Assembly (NCBI GenBank): GCA_003278305.1
Contig: QCFU01000008.1
Location: 1 to 64,000, forward strand
Direction of reading: 5' to 3'
DNA: 64,000 nt
Source of the DNA: Prochlorococcus sp. AG-363-M21
GTDB taxonomy: Bacteria > Cyanobacteriota > Cyanobacteriia > PCC-6307 > Cyanobiaceae
Shown here: one piece after another, positions 17,839 to 28,445 of the stretch
Position numbering within the stretch: the stretch's first letter is position 1
How the letters are laid out: every line of letters begins with the position of its first letter
Notes under the pieces: model-generated
The model's input: only the letters and a program-made list of their open reading frames with translations
Told to the model about the DNA's origin: nothing
Databases searched by the model: none
Made by a program: the position numbers and the translations under genes

Positions 17839-20034
17839 ATGCTTGGATTTGGTGCTAAGGAGTTATTAGTTGCGGTTTTTTCATTACTTACCGTAGCTAC
17901 CCCTTTTAGGGTGACTACAAATGGAAAGTTTTTTCCTTTGAGGATAGAAAAGTACAAAGCTAATTCTTTTAAAACTGTTAGTTGTACCAAGCTTCCAGAT
18001 TCTTCGGTTCAATCAGATAATCAAGTTAACTCTTCTGATGCAAATACTTCACTTTCATTGCAAGAAGAATCTTCTAAATTGCAGGAAGTTGAGTCTAATG
18101 AGGTTCTTTCTGCAGATAAAACCTTCGACCAAAAAGATTCTTTAGAGGAGATTCAGGCTCAATCAGATAAGTTGCTTGAGTTAGATATTAGTTCTGAAAG
18201 TCAGTACATGAAGACGGGGAATATATTTGTTGCAGAGGGTGACGTAAGAGTTACTGTAAAAAATGGAATTATCAAAGCAAATTATATAGAATTTGATAAA
18301 GATAATAATATTTTAACTGCAAAAGATAATGTAGTTTTTGAGCGAGGATCTCAGTACTTTCAAGCAAGCTTTTTTAAATATGATTTAACGAGCCAAAATG
18401 GATTTATTAGAGATGTATATGGGGTTGTTAGGTTAAAATCATTGGATCAAGATTTAGGGTTAGAAAATAAACCTTCAATGATTGATAATTCTACAAAAAT
18501 ACAACAAAAAGTAATCTCTAAAAGATATGAACCGTGGGGTAGTATGTCATTGCAAAGAGGAGGGCTATCGAACTCTAGATTAGATCCTTATGGAAAAAAT
18601 AGATTTATTAATAAACCTATTAATAGTTGGAGGTTGCAATCAAAATGCATAGTCATTAATAAAGAGGGTTGGAAATCTAATGAAATTAGTTTCACTAATG
18701 ATCCAATTAGTCCTTCTCAGAACAGGTATCTTGCGAAAGAAGTTATAGCTCAAGAAGATAAAGATGGAATATTAATTGTTACATCGAATAAAGGAAGATT
18801 TATCCTTGAAGAGAAACTTAAAATACCTGCAGGCTCTAGAACCTATAGTACTAAGAAGAGTGAGAAAAGAAGATTAATATATGCCTATGATCAAAAAGAT
18901 CGTGATGGATTCTATGTAGGAATTGAGTCAGAGCCAGTACAGCTAGGTGAAAATTATGAGCTTACTATTCAGCCACAAATTCTTTTGCAAAGAGCTTTTC
19001 TTTCGAAAACAAATTCATATGCTGATCCTGACTCTTCGATAATAAGTGAAAAAGTAAAACGAACTGCCTATCTTTCAGATTTATTTGGTTTAGAAGCAAC
19101 TTTAACTGGCAAAGTATTTGATTGGGATTCTGAATTAGTCGCAGATATCAGTACTTTTAATACTGAAAGATTCTTTTATGGAAGTAGATATTCAGCTAAA
19201 TTAAAAAAGAAGATTGAAATAAATGGCATTGAAGATATCGAGGCTAATTTGTTTGCTGCTTATCGTGAAAGATCTTGGAATGGAAGTCTTGGGGAAAGTG
19301 ATATTTATAGATCTTTTGGAGGGTTTTTAGAAAAGACCGGTGGTTGGATAAATGGAAAGACAGATTTCAAATATGCTTTAGGCTCGGGAGTTGGATATTA
19401 TCAGGCGGAAAAACTAGATGAAGTTGATTTAACGAGTGCTGCAAAGTTGAGTTTATATTCTTCTTTGTCTGCTGAATACCCCCTAATTCCATTTAAGTCA
19501 TCTATTTCTTCAAGGGCCTATTCTGCAAGCTCCAGTGCACTTCCAATTAAATCAGGATTATTTTTACATTCATTTTTAGAAGGTGCTAATTATTATTATG
19601 ATAATGGTAAGAATCAGGCTTCTGTAACAATAGGAGCAGGCCCAAGGCTTACATTTGGCAACTTCAAAGCCCCTGTTCTTGACTTTACAAGTTTATCTGT
19701 TATCCCAGCTGTGACATTTAAAGCTGGTGAAAGTCCTTTTAAATTTGATAATGCAACTGATTTGCGGAAATTGTCTTTTACTTTAAATCAAAGACTGATT
19801 GGACCTTTAGTCTTTAACGGTGCTTATGATATTAATATTGATTCTGATTCTGATCAATATGGTGATGTTATAAATGCCAAACTTTCTGTATTAATTGAGA
19901 AAAGATCTTATGGTTACGGAATATTTTATGATATACAAAATCAAGGAGGTGGAATAATGTTTAGATTGAAAGGTTTTGACTTTAGTGGTCCTGGCGAGCC
20001 GTTTGTTAAAACTGCAAGTAACTTTAATAAATGA
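17839..20034 (+). CDS. LptD-like outer-membrane protein (OstA/LptA-like domain plus DUF3769 barrel)
   Basis: A 731-residue protein. An N-terminal hydrophobic segment (about residues 7-22) could act as a signal or anchor. A Ser/Asp/Gln-rich low-complexity linker follows at about 55-125. The segment near residues 125-190 (VAEGDVRVTVKNGIIKANYIEFD, then NILTAKDNVVFERG) is an OstA/LptA-like repeat fold that binds lipid A in other bacteria. The C-terminal 350 residues are rich in alternating aromatic and polar strands, such as SKTNSYADPDS, SLSAEYPLIPF and SYGYGIFYDIQNQGGG, consistent with a beta-barrel of the cyanobacterial DUF3769 type. The likely role is LPS insertion in the outer membrane. Confidence 0.75.
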   Translation: MLGFGAKELLVAVFSLLTVATPFRVTTNGKFFPLRIEKYKANSFKTVSCTKLPDSSVQSDNQVNSSDANTSLSLQEESSKLQEVESNEVLSADKTFDQKDSLEEIQAQSDKLLELDISSESQYMKTGNIFVAEGDVRVTVKNGIIKANYIEFDKDNNILTAKDNVVFERGSQYFQASFFKYDLTSQNGFIRDVYGVVRLKSLDQDLGLENKPSMIDNSTKIQQKVISKRYEPWGSMSLQRGGLSNSRLDPYGKNRFINKPINSWRLQSKCIVINKEGWKSNEISFTNDPISPSQNRYLAKEVIAQEDKDGILIVTSNKGRFILEEKLKIPAGSRTYSTKKSEKRRLIYAYDQKDRDGFYVGIESEPVQLGENYELTIQPQILLQRAFLSKTNSYADPDSSIISEKVKRTAYLSDLFGLEATLTGKVFDWDSELVADISTFNTERFFYGSRYSAKLKKKIEINGIEDIEANLFAAYRERSWNGSLGESDIYRSFGGFLEKTGGWINGKTDFKYALGSGVGYYQAEKLDEVDLTSAAKLSLYSSLSAEYPLIPFKSSISSRAYSASSSALPIKSGLFLHSFLEGANYYYDNGKNQASVTIGAGPRLTFGNFKAPVLDFTSLSVIPAVTFKAGESPFKFDNATDLRKLSFTLNQRLIGPLVFNGAYDINIDSDSDQYGDVINAKLSVLIEKRSYGYGIFYDIQNQGGGIMFRLKGFDFSGPGEPFVKTASNFNK

Positions 20035-20054
20035 AAGTTTGAGTAATTATTTGA

Positions 20055-20684
20055 TTAATCAATATCAAATTCAAAATAGTTGAGGTATGGAATTTGTTTG
20101 GCAATAGACTTAATTTTTGACTTTTGAGAGATTAGTAAAGAAGTTGCATCCCATTCTCCTGAAATCAATATCTCAGATGCACCTTTTTCCATCAAGGTAT
20201 TCCAAGATTGACTTTTAGACCTCAATATTTTTGAAGTGATATCAAACTCATAATTTTCTTGCGGGCCTTGTTCAACTTCTTTTTGCAGTTTGGATATATT
20301 TAACTCTGACATTCGTGCGCAAGGGATTCCTATGCTTAAACAATTACCATAAAAAATTTCTGCAAAGCTTTCTCCTATGATTAATTTAATACCCCATCTT
20401 AAAAGGGCTTGAGGTGCATGCTCTCTACTAGATCCACATCCAAAGTTCTTATTGACAATTAAGATTGATGAACCTTGGTTTATATCTACGTCAAAAGGGT
20501 GAGTTCCTTTTCTTTCCTTTCTATCATCTGCAAATACCTGATCCCCCAAATTATCAAAATTGACGCATTTAAGAAACCTTGCAGGAATAATTCTATCAGT
20601 ATCAATATCATCTCCTCTTAGGACAATGCATTGACCAGATACTTTTTTAATTGAGCCTTTTGGAAATTTAATAAGATTGTTCAT
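20055..20684 (-). CDS. leuD: 3-isopropylmalate dehydratase small subunit
   Basis: Together with LeuC it isomerises 2- to 3-isopropylmalate in leucine biosynthesis. Motifs: GDDIDTDRIIPARFLK near residue 24, and NFGCGSSREHAPQALLRWG near residue 80, the swivelling-domain loop that contributes to the active site. Length 209, slightly long at the C-terminus. It lies 17 bases downstream of leuC on the same strand, so a leuCD operon is likely. Confidence 0.95.
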   Translation of the reverse strand: MNNLIKFPKGSIKKVSGQCIVLRGDDIDTDRIIPARFLKCVNFDNLGDQVFADDRKERKGTHPFDVDINQGSSILIVNKNFGCGSSREHAPQALLRWGIKLIIGESFAEIFYGNCLSIGIPCARMSELNISKLQKEVEQGPQENYEFDITSKILRSKSQSWNTLMEKGASEILISGEWDATSLLISQKSKIKSIAKQIPYLNYFEFDID

Positions 20685-20701
20685 TTTTCCTCTTGTATGA
20701 G

Positions 20702-22105
20702 TTATATCATTTTTCTGACATCTGTTACATGTCCAGTTATAGCTGCTGCTGCTACCATCGCAGGACTCATTAGTAATGTTCTCCCTTGGGCTGAACCTTG
20801 CCTTCCTTTGAAATTGCGATTACTCGAGCTTGCACTAATTTGATTGCCTTCTAGACGATCAGGGTTCATTGCAAGACACATTGAGCATCCAGGTTCTCTC
20901 CATTCAAACCCAGCATTTTTGAATACATCATCTAACCCTTCTTTTTTCGCTGCATTGGCAACTCTCTCTGAGCCAGGGACTACAAAAGCTTTAATCCCTT
21001 TGGCAACTTTTTTGTTCTTTGCAATTTTAGCCGCTGCCTGAAGGTCACTTAGGCGACCATTTGTGCAACTGCCAATAAAACAAACATCGATAGGTAAACC
21101 TTTAATTGGTTGTCCTGGCTTGAGATTCATATAGCAATAGGCTTCGTCTGCAATTTGTTGATCATTGGGATGTAGGCATTCTTTCTTTGGTATTGACTCG
21201 TCAATACCTATCCCTTGCCCTGGAGTTATTCCCCATGTAATTGTCGGTGATATTTGTGAAGCATCAAAGATAACTTCATCATCAAATACTGCATCTTTGT
21301 TTGATGCTAAGGTTCTCCACCAACTTATTGCTTTTTCCCAATCATCTCCTTTTGGCGAATATTCCCTTCCTTTTAGATAAGTATATGTAGTTTCATCTGG
21401 ATTGATATATCCGCATCTTGCTCCAGCTTCAATAGCCATATTGCATATAGTCATTCTTTCTTCCATTGATAATTTTGCAATTGCAGGACCTGCAAATTCA
21501 TATGCATACCCAACACCACTTTTAACTCCAAGTTCTCTTATTACATGAAGGATTAAATCTTTAGCAAAAACACCTTGCGCCAAAGCTCCCTCCACCCAAA
21601 TCCTTCTAACTTTCAGCTTATTTATTGCCAGGCTTTGGCTAGCAAGTACATCTCTTACTTGACTTGTTCCTATTCCAAAAGCAATTGCTCCAAAGGCTCC
21701 ATGAGTAGAAGTATGGGAATCTCCACAGACAACTGTCATGCCTGGTTGAGTTAGGCCTGTTTCAGGTGCAATCACATGAACTATTCCTTGATTGCCTGAA
21801 TTTATATTAAAAAGTTTGATTTTATGGCGTATACAATTTTTTTCTAGAGTCATTAGCATTTCTTCTGCTAAAGGATCTAAGAATGGTCTTTTTTGATTAA
21901 TTGTGGGAACTATATGGTCAACGGTTGCATAAGTTAGTTCCGGGTATAAAACATTTAGGTTTTTTTCTTCTAAAGCAGCAAATGCTTGAGGACTTGTGAC
22001 CTCATGGACTAAATGCAGCCCTATAAAAAGTTGGGTGGAATCTCCTTGCAGTTTTTTGACTGAATGTAGTTCCCACACCTTGTCGTAGAGTGTCCCTGAG
22101 CTCAA
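20702..22105 (-). CDS. leuC: 3-isopropylmalate dehydratase large subunit
   Basis: The aconitase-family partner of LeuD, carrying the [4Fe-4S] cluster. Motifs: [23 protein letters not shown] near residue 135, [10 protein letters not shown] near residue 345, and [16 protein letters not shown] near residue 405, which supply the cluster cysteines. Length 467. It is followed closely by leuD and preceded by cinA, all on the minus strand. Confidence 0.97.
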   Translation of the reverse strand: MSSGTLYDKVWELHSVKKLQGDSTQLFIGLHLVHEVTSPQAFAALEEKNLNVLYPELTYATVDHIVPTINQKRPFLDPLAEEMLMTLEKNCIRHKIKLFNINSGNQGIVHVIAPETGLTQPGMTVVCGDSHTSTHGAFGAIAFGIGTSQVRDVLASQSLAINKLKVRRIWVEGALAQGVFAKDLILHVIRELGVKSGVGYAYEFAGPAIAKLSMEERMTICNMAIEAGARCGYINPDETTYTYLKGREYSPKGDDWEKAISWWRTLASNKDAVFDDEVIFDASQISPTITWGITPGQGIGIDESIPKKECLHPNDQQIADEAYCYMNLKPGQPIKGLPIDVCFIGSCTNGRLSDLQAAAKIAKNKKVAKGIKAFVVPGSERVANAAKKEGLDDVFKNAGFEWREPGCSMCLAMNPDRLEGNQISASSSNRNFKGRQGSAQGRTLLMSPAMVAAAAITGHVTDVRKMI

Positions 22106-22131
22106 CGATTGAAATCCAAATAATATAGACC

Positions 22132-23400
22132 TTAAGCCTTTTTGAGAAGAATTAACCTTAGTTCGTTCAATGCTCTCATAACACTCAACTCTTGGATTTC
22201 AATTCGATCTCTATGAGAGCCAAAATTTACAGAGATTGAGTTAAGGAGATTTGGACCAGCTATTCCAAATTGAACAAATCCAATGGGTTTTTGTTCTGTG
22301 CCCCCTGAAGGGCCTGCAATACCACTGATTGCGATAGCCCAATCTGCGTCAAGTTTCTCTTTCGTCGCTATTGCCATAGCTTTGGCCACTTCTTCGGAAA
22401 CAGCCCCATGATGATTAATTAATTCTTTATTAATACCTAAAATCTCCTGCTTGGCAAAATTGCTATATGCAATGATGCCTCCTTTAAAAACATTAGAAAC
22501 CCCTGGGATTGAGGTGAGATTATCTCCAAGTTTTCCTCCTGTGCAAGACTCTGCAACTGCAAGAGTCTCTTTCCTTTCTTCTAATAAAGTAATGATTGTT
22601 TCAGCTAAAGTTTTTTCATTTTTGCTAAAACACTTATCACCTGTTCTCTTTATTAATTCTGACAAAATTGGCTTTATTAGATTATTTGCAGACTCAAGAT
22701 CTGGCCCCTTCGCTGTGATTCGTAATTTCACTTCTCCTAATGATGCATAGGGAGCGATAATTGGATTTTTTATCTCAAGTAAGTCTCTAATTTTATCAGC
22801 CAATAAAGATTCACTAATGCCAGTAAAACTTAATGTTTTTGTAGAAACTATCTCATCAACCGTGATATTATCTTTGATCCATTGTATTACAGTATTATTC
22901 CACATATTTTTCATTTCAAATGGTACACCTGGTAGAGTAATAATTGTAAAATCTGTAATAGGAGTCCAAATCATACCAGGCGCAGTTCCTGTTGGGTTTG
23001 GTATAATTAGTGAGTCTTTTGGGAAAAATGCCTGCTTAAAGTTGCTTATTGGAATATTGGAATTGGAGGATTTAAATTGATTCTTTATATGTAAAGAAAT
23101 TGCTTTAAATTCTATTAATGGACTGCAAAATGCTTTTGCTATAGATTCTTTAGTTAGATCATCAGGAGTAGGCCCCAGGCCTCCAGTGGTGACAATTAAA
23201 TTACATCTTTTGGAAGCTTCTTTGATAAATTTTTGGATATTTTTTGAGTCATCTCCTATCACAGTTTGACGGAGATGCCTTAACCCTATTTTAGAGAATT
23301 CTTTTGCTAGCCATGTTGCATTTGAATTTAATGTATTACCAGAGAGCAACTCTTCTCCTATGCAAAGTATCTCAGTGGAATTATGAATTTTTTTGAACAA
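22132..23400 (-). CDS. cinA: CinA-like protein (molybdopterin-binding/NMN amidase)
   Basis: A two-domain protein of 422 residues. The N-terminal MoCF-type domain includes [38 protein letters not shown] and LPGVPFEM. The C-terminal nicotinamide-mononucleotide deamidase domain includes [19 protein letters not shown] and [18 protein letters not shown]. Characterised family members salvage NMN or hydrolyse ADP-ribose. It lies six bases downstream of glyA. Confidence 0.93.
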   Translation of the reverse strand: MFKKIHNSTEILCIGEELLSGNTLNSNATWLAKEFSKIGLRHLRQTVIGDDSKNIQKFIKEASKRCNLIVTTGGLGPTPDDLTKESIAKAFCSPLIEFKAISLHIKNQFKSSNSNIPISNFKQAFFPKDSLIIPNPTGTAPGMIWTPITDFTIITLPGVPFEMKNMWNNTVIQWIKDNITVDEIVSTKTLSFTGISESLLADKIRDLLEIKNPIIAPYASLGEVKLRITAKGPDLESANNLIKPILSELIKRTGDKCFSKNEKTLAETIITLLEERKETLAVAESCTGGKLGDNLTSIPGVSNVFKGGIIAYSNFAKQEILGINKELINHHGAVSEEVAKAMAIATKEKLDADWAIAISGIAGPSGGTEQKPIGFVQFGIAGPNLLNSISVNFGSHRDRIEIQELSVMRALNELRLILLKKA

Positions 23401-23406
23401 TTGAAG

Positions 23407-24666
23407 TTAAGAGTTTAATTTATAAAGAGGGAATAGTTTGCATAATTCCAATACACTGTCTTTGCATTTTCTCTGCATATTGGTGTCTTTTGGATTTAAT
23501 AAACAATCTGCTATTAAGTTGCCAACTTTAGAAAATTCTTCTGCTTTGAATCCACGTGATGTTAAAGCAGCACTGCCGAGCCTTAAACCACTAGTTACAA
23601 AAGGAGATTCAGGGTCAAAGGGAACAGTGTTTTTGTTAGCTGTAATATTTACTTCTGCTACAAGTGTGTCTGCTTCTTTCCCAGTCATATTAATGCTTCT
23701 TAGGTCTAGTAGCACAATATGATTATCTGTTCCATTGCTTACAACCGATATTCCTCTGTCTTGTACTTTGTCTGCCAATGCCTTTGCATTAGTTAGAACT
23801 TGCCTGCTGTATTCATTGAATTCAGGCTGAAGAGCTTCTTGAAAGGCAACAGCTTTGGCGGCAATAACATGTTCTAAAGGCCCCCCTTGCGTGCCAGGGA
23901 AAACAGATTTATCTAACTTCTTTCCTAGTTCTTCGTTGTTCGAAAGTATGAGCCCTCCGCGAGGGCCTCGAAGCGTTTTGTGTGTTGTTGTAGTCACCAC
24001 ATCACAATATTCTATTGGATTGGGATGTAAGCCACTGGCTACAAGTCCTGCTATATGAGCTATATCAGCCATTAGATATGCTCCAATTTCATCTGCTATT
24101 GATCTAAAAGCCTTGAAATCAATAACTCGGGGATACGCTGAATAGCCGCAGATAATTAATTTTGGGCGATGTTTAAGAGCAAGTTCTCTAACTTTGCTCA
24201 TGTCTAAAATATGAGTTTTTTCATCGACTCCATAATGAATTGCCTTAAACCACTTACCACTTACGTTGACAGGAGATCCATGAGTTAAATGACCTCCATG
24301 TGATAAATCCATTCCTAAAATAGAATCGCCTGGCTGCAGTAAAGATAGAAAAACAGCAAAATTGGCTTGAGCTCCACTATGTGGTTGGACGTTCGCCCAG
24401 GCAGCATTAAAAAGTTTTTTGGCTCTCGTTATTGCAAGTGACTCGATGGAATCAATATATTCGCAACCTCCGTAATAGCGTTTTTTAGGAAGACCTTCTG
24501 CATATTTATTTGTTAGGACTGAACCTTGTGCCTCCATTACTGCTCTAGAGGTAAAGTTTTCGCTTGCAATAAGCTCTAAATGAGTTTCTTGTCTATGTAG
24601 TTCTTGATTGATTAAATCAGCTATATCTTTATCTACGTTTTCCAAGGTTGAATTAATCAAAATCAA
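23407..24666 (-). CDS. glyA: Serine hydroxymethyltransferase
   Basis: PLP enzyme interconverting serine and glycine with tetrahydrofolate; the main one-carbon source. 419 residues. It has [20 protein letters not shown] at the N-terminus, [24 protein letters not shown], and the PLP lysine in [16 protein letters not shown] near residue 230. It starts after the tRNA-Arg gene on the same strand and is followed after six bases by cinA. Confidence 0.97.
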   Translation of the reverse strand: MILINSTLENVDKDIADLINQELHRQETHLELIASENFTSRAVMEAQGSVLTNKYAEGLPKKRYYGGCEYIDSIESLAITRAKKLFNAAWANVQPHSGAQANFAVFLSLLQPGDSILGMDLSHGGHLTHGSPVNVSGKWFKAIHYGVDEKTHILDMSKVRELALKHRPKLIICGYSAYPRVIDFKAFRSIADEIGAYLMADIAHIAGLVASGLHPNPIEYCDVVTTTTHKTLRGPRGGLILSNNEELGKKLDKSVFPGTQGGPLEHVIAAKAVAFQEALQPEFNEYSRQVLTNAKALADKVQDRGISVVSNGTDNHIVLLDLRSINMTGKEADTLVAEVNITANKNTVPFDPESPFVTSGLRLGSAALTSRGFKAEEFSKVGNLIADCLLNPKDTNMQRKCKDSVLELCKLFPLYKLNS

Positions 24667-24787
24667 TCTAGAAGTCCTCCTGGTATAAGTTCTAGTCTTG
24701 GGATAGTAGTCAAATGTCTGCAGTTTTGAGAAAAATCTTCTTGTTAATTTCCTTTTTAGATGCTGATCTCAGCAAAAATCATATAAA

Positions 24788-24861
24788 CGCGCCTGGAGAG
24801 ATTCGAACTCCCGACCCTCTGATCCGTAGTCAGATGCTCTAATCCGCTGAGCTACAGGCGC
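24788..24861 (-). tRNA. tRNA-Arg (anticodon ACG)
   Basis: The reverse strand forms a standard 74-base cloverleaf. The acceptor GCGCCTG pairs with CAGGCGC, discriminator G. The D-arm contains TAGCTCAGCGGATTAGAGCA. The anticodon stem TCTGA/TCAGA encloses CTACGGA, giving anticodon ACG. The T-arm reads GGGAGTTCGAATCTCTC. No CCA is encoded. Confidence 0.96.
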
Positions 24862-24953
24862 AATAAACAATTAATAAGAACTTATTTAGGGCCCCTTAGT
24901 CAACTATATGGATCTATTGCACGTCAGAATTAAATAAATATACAGAACTTTTT

Positions 24954-25202
24954 ATGCCAATTCGATGGTACGGAACAGGAGATCAAACAGATCCAATCTA
25001 TTTGCACTTTTCCCGAATAGTTAATTTGACTATTCATTTCATGGCGTTTGCTGCCCTCAATAGTGGCCTTTGGTTTTTTCAGAACCTTAAGCATTCATTG
25101 CCTGAACTGAAATGGTTAACAGCTTTTTGGCTGATTTTGCTCTTGATACACCTTGGATTTGTCATTATCAAAAGACCTGCCTCAAGTAAAGAACCGTCTT
25201 GA
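24954..25202 (+). CDS. Small two-helix membrane protein, unknown function
   Basis: An 82-residue protein with an N-terminal soluble part starting MPIRWYGTGDQTDPIYLHFSR and two predicted membrane helices (about residues 24-44 and 54-72) ending in a basic tail. I do not recognise a named family. Its position just upstream of the DUF3181 gene and its regular codon use suggest a real, probably conserved, picocyanobacterial gene. Confidence 0.65.
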   Translation: MPIRWYGTGDQTDPIYLHFSRIVNLTIHFMAFAALNSGLWFFQNLKHSLPELKWLTAFWLILLLIHLGFVIIKRPASSKEPS

Positions 25203-25257
25203 TGCATCTGAGGGGAGTAATTCAATTAAATTAAATTCTGATTTAGGAGGACCTTTT

Positions 25258-25548
25258 ATGGGAATGCAAGATGAAGACCTTAGAGAACTTGAACGAAATA
25301 TCGCTGATCGTATTTATATACGAGTTGAGAAATGGAACCTTTATCTAGGAGATGCTGGCTTGTCAGATATCTTGGCTATTGAATGCAAAGCTCATTTGGA
25401 TAAAGGGCCAAGTGTTGCTGCTAAAAAAGCTTTAGAGGCAGTTCAAGTCAAATTGGGAGGAGGGAATATTCAATTACCTTTGATTCAATTGATTTCTTCT
25501 GGACAAGTTTTTGACCTTGAAGAGATTTTAGGTACCTACTGCAGATAA
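25258..25548 (+). CDS. DUF3181-type small protein
   Basis: A 96-residue soluble protein starting MGMQDEDLRELERNIADRIYIRVEKWNLYLGDAGLS, which resembles the cyanobacterial DUF3181 family. Function unknown. The frame is open upstream to a TTG at 25153, but a strong AGGAGG ribosome-binding site lies at 25245-25250, seven bases before the ATG at 25258, so I take that as the start. The longer frame would overlap the preceding gene by 50 bases. Confidence 0.75.
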   Translation: MGMQDEDLRELERNIADRIYIRVEKWNLYLGDAGLSDILAIECKAHLDKGPSVAAKKALEAVQVKLGGGNIQLPLIQLISSGQVFDLEEILGTYCR

Positions 25549-25566
25549 GGTTAATGTAATTACTCT

Positions 25567-25833
25567 TTGATTGTGCTGATAATTGAGGTTCTCAATGCTA
25601 GAGAGGTCGTCCGCAAACGCGTAGGAAAACTAGGGGAAAGACTTATTGGCAAAGTGGTTGATGCGGATAAGCAAGTAGAAAAGGCTTTAATGCAGGAAAT
25701 GGAAGCAGCATTTCAGGAATTTGGAATTGAAGCTAGAATCCTTTCAGTTCAGGGACCTAGAATTGAGGATGCAAAATATTTACAATTGCCATTAGATATA
25801 AGGCATGAGAAGAAAGTTCAACTTAAGAACTAA
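25567..25833 (+). CDS. Conserved-looking small protein, unknown function
   Basis: An 88-residue, highly charged protein with a short hydrophobic start (MIVLIIEVL) and then a helical, Lys/Glu-rich body with the segment VGKLGERLIGKVVDADKQVEK. I do not recognise it. It starts with TTG at 25567 or GTG at 25573, 18-24 bases after the DUF3181 gene, and ends overlapping the 3' end of convergent murJ by 11 bases. Codon use matches its neighbours. Confidence 0.6.
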   Translation: MIVLIIEVLNAREVVRKRVGKLGERLIGKVVDADKQVEKALMQEMEAAFQEFGIEARILSVQGPRIEDAKYLQLPLDIRHEKKVQLKN

Positions 25834-27445
25834 TTAATATTCCTTTAATAATATTCAAAACTTTATTCATTTCTTGAATATTAAGTATTCTTCCAGAAAC
25901 AAGGAATCCGATAATTCCAGTTAAAGAAGGAATGATTATTTTTAATAATTGTATGATTATATTATTCCCAAGATATATGCTCATTGTGTCATTTGTTTTC
26001 AAAGCAATTATTCCTGAAATGATTCCACAAACTAAAAGTTTGCAGAAATCTATTGCCCATTGTTTTATAGGAATAGTTCTTGAAAGCTTATTGTTTAATT
26101 TTAATAAGAGTATTACACAGCTAAAAATATTTACACCAATTGTTGCCAAAACAAGTCCTCTGGCTCCAAAATTGATTGGGTTAATAAGACCAAAAGGTAA
26201 TGAACTTCCTATGAGTAACCAATCTAAAATAATATTTAAGACTATACCTATTATTGAGATTCTTAAAGGCACTACTGCATCGCCAAGAGTATAAAATACT
26301 CTTACTAATAAGTCTCTGCAAAGATATGCTGGCATCCCTACTCCATAGATAATTAAAAGTCCTCCAACAACATCTATTGCTCTTGAATCAAATGCACCTC
26401 TTCCATATATAATATTTACTATTGAAGGCCCTAATGTAATAAAAATCGATCCTAATGCAATCATTGTTCCAGATGAAATAATTAAGCCTTGCCTGACTTT
26501 GTTTATGAATTTTTTCTGATCATTTTTATTTGCTAATTTAGATAAGACTGGAAGAAGAGGTAATATTAAACCGCTTGATATAATGCCTAGCGGAGTCTGA
26601 ACTAAAAAGTTTGCATATCCTAGGCCTGCAGCCGCACCAGCTATACTAGAAGCAAAGAATAAATCAGTTATTACATTGATTTGTAGCATTCCTGATGAAA
26701 GTGTCGCAGGTGTAAGAACTCCCCAGATTTCCTTTACGCCTGGGTGCTTTAAATCAATTTTTAGATTAAATCTGAATAAATCTTTTTTAATTAAAGAAGG
26801 AATTTGAACGACCCATTGGGTGAAAGCTCCTATTAAGGTTGCTTGTGCTATTATTACTCCACCTTTTATTGCAAGTTGGATTGGATCTGTATCAACAAAT
26901 GATTCTTTGGTAAGCCAAAATAATCCCACTCCGCAAATCACAGTAAAGCTGGAAATTATTGGAGATATAGTAGTAATAAAAAATGTATTTTTTGCGTTTA
27001 ATGAGCCAAATCCAATTCCTATTAGTCCTGATAAAGGGATTATAGGAGACATTATTTTGAGTTGAACTACAGCAATATTATGTACTTCTTGTTCTAAGCC
27101 AGGGGCTATAAGTTTAATGAGAGGATCAGAAAATAAAAAGAGGAATCCACCAGCAAACAATAATAAGAAAGTGATTGATAAATTGATTGAATTAATTATG
27201 TAAGCACTTTCTTTATTATTAGTTTTACTTAGAACAGTTACTACTGCATTATGTAAAGGTCCATTAATACCACCAATAAGAATAAGGAAAAAGCCTGGAA
27301 TTACATAAGCATAATTATATGCGTCATATGCAGCACTAATTCCAAAGGCACCAGCAATTACAAGTTGGCGCGCTAATCCTCCAAATTTACTTAGAAGAGT
27401 GCCGAAACTAATTATGAGGGCTGTTTTGCTAAGAGACTCCTTCAT
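25823..27445 (-). CDS. murJ: Lipid II flippase MurJ (MviN)
   Basis: An integral membrane protein of 540 residues of the MOP exporter superfamily that moves lipid II across the inner membrane for peptidoglycan synthesis. About 14 hydrophobic segments are visible along the whole length. The N-terminal region SFGTLLSKFGGLARQLVIAGAFG and the segment YGRGAFDSRAIDVVGGLLIIYGVGMPAY match MurJ. It diverges from sfsA. Confidence 0.92.
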   Translation of the reverse strand: MKESLSKTALIISFGTLLSKFGGLARQLVIAGAFGISAAYDAYNYAYVIPGFFLILIGGINGPLHNAVVTVLSKTNNKESAYIINSINLSITFLLLFAGGFLFLFSDPLIKLIAPGLEQEVHNIAVVQLKIMSPIIPLSGLIGIGFGSLNAKNTFFITTISPIISSFTVICGVGLFWLTKESFVDTDPIQLAIKGGVIIAQATLIGAFTQWVVQIPSLIKKDLFRFNLKIDLKHPGVKEIWGVLTPATLSSGMLQINVITDLFFASSIAGAAAGLGYANFLVQTPLGIISSGLILPLLPVLSKLANKNDQKKFINKVRQGLIISSGTMIALGSIFITLGPSIVNIIYGRGAFDSRAIDVVGGLLIIYGVGMPAYLCRDLLVRVFYTLGDAVVPLRISIIGIVLNIILDWLLIGSSLPFGLINPINFGARGLVLATIGVNIFSCVILLLKLNNKLSRTIPIKQWAIDFCKLLVCGIISGIIALKTNDTMSIYLGNNIIIQLLKIIIPSLTGIIGFLVSGRILNIQEMNKVLNIIKGILISS

Positions 27446-27526
27446 TAGTGATGTGGTATCAACAAAAACAATTGATTACTCTTGAGTTTGATGCTTTGAA
27501 TGTATTGCAATAGCAATATATTTCTC

Positions 27527-28288
27527 ATGATAGGAAAAATTCTTCAGACTTTTCCTGAACTTGATGAGGGAATTCTGATCAAGAGATATAAACGTTTTTT
27601 TGCGGATATAAGGCTGAAGAATGGCGAAACTGTCACAGCTCATTGTGCAAATACAGGTCCTATGAATGGAGTTATTCGAATAGGGCAGAGAGTAAGACTT
27701 AGGAATGTCGATTCTCCCACTAGAAAACTAAAATGGTCTTGGGAGCAAGCGGAGGTTGTAAGTTCTGATGGTGCTTCTTGTTGGGTTGGTATTAATACTG
27801 CTTTGCCAAACAAAATAGTTCGGAAAGTTATTGAGGCTGGTTTTTTAAATATTGAATTAGGGCATATTTCGGAAATAAAAACTGAAGTCAAATATGGGAA
27901 TCAAGGGAAAAGTAGAATCGACTTGTTTCTAAGGCCTGGTAAATCAAATCCTGATCAAAGGAATATTTACCTTGAAGTAAAAAATACGACTTGGACTGAT
28001 CGAGATTTAGCACTTTTCCCGGATACGGTTACTCAAAGAGGTCAGAAACATCTAAAAGATATGATAGGTGTATTGCCTGACTCAAGAGCAATACTTGTAC
28101 CTTGTATTAGTAGAAATGATGTAGCATCATTTGCCCCTGGAGATTCTGCTGATCCAAAATATGGAGAACTTTATAGACTTGCACTAAATTCGGGAGTTGA
28201 AGTTTTTCCTTGCTGTTTTGGTTTTTTTGCTAGCCATATAACTTGGGAGGGATTGAGACCCTTCAGAAAGTCGCAATATTCAAGCTGA
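27527..28288 (+). CDS. sfsA: SfsA family protein
   Basis: A protein of the sugar fermentation stimulation family, about 253 residues. Motifs: LIKRYKRFFADIRLKNGE, TVTAHCANTGPMNGV near residue 40, EVKNTTWTDRDLALFPDTVTQRGQKHL near residue 150, a PD-(D/E)XK-like core, and PKYGELYRLALNSGVEV. The molecular role is uncertain; nuclease or DNA-binding activity has been proposed. The frame also has an ATG nine codons upstream at 27500, but the ATG at 27527 gives the usual family N-terminus. Confidence 0.92.
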   Translation: MIGKILQTFPELDEGILIKRYKRFFADIRLKNGETVTAHCANTGPMNGVIRIGQRVRLRNVDSPTRKLKWSWEQAEVVSSDGASCWVGINTALPNKIVRKVIEAGFLNIELGHISEIKTEVKYGNQGKSRIDLFLRPGKSNPDQRNIYLEVKNTTWTDRDLALFPDTVTQRGQKHLKDMIGVLPDSRAILVPCISRNDVASFAPGDSADPKYGELYRLALNSGVEVFPCCFGFFASHITWEGLRPFRKSQYSS

Positions 28289-28344
28289 AAACACTTTTAT
28301 TTGTAGTAAGAAAAGCCTAATCAACTAAACAAAAAATTAAATTC

Positions 28345-28358
28345 GTATAAATCATTAC
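28345..28358 (+). promoter_or_regulatory. NtcA-binding box upstream of amt
   Basis: GTATAAATCATTAC is an exact GTA-N8-TAC match. Its centre at 28351.5 would place a class II transcription start near 28393, with the AT-rich CATATTTGTATTT at 28381-28393 in the -10 region. That start lies downstream of an in-frame candidate start at 28386, which supports the amt start at 28446. NtcA itself is encoded in this window. Confidence 0.8.
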
Positions 28359-28445
28359 TGGCTGATTCAAGAAATTTGTCCATATTTGTATTTGTACTGG
28401 CCAAATTCATTTGAAATTGGCTCTTTTGCAGTTTTTAGTGTTTCT

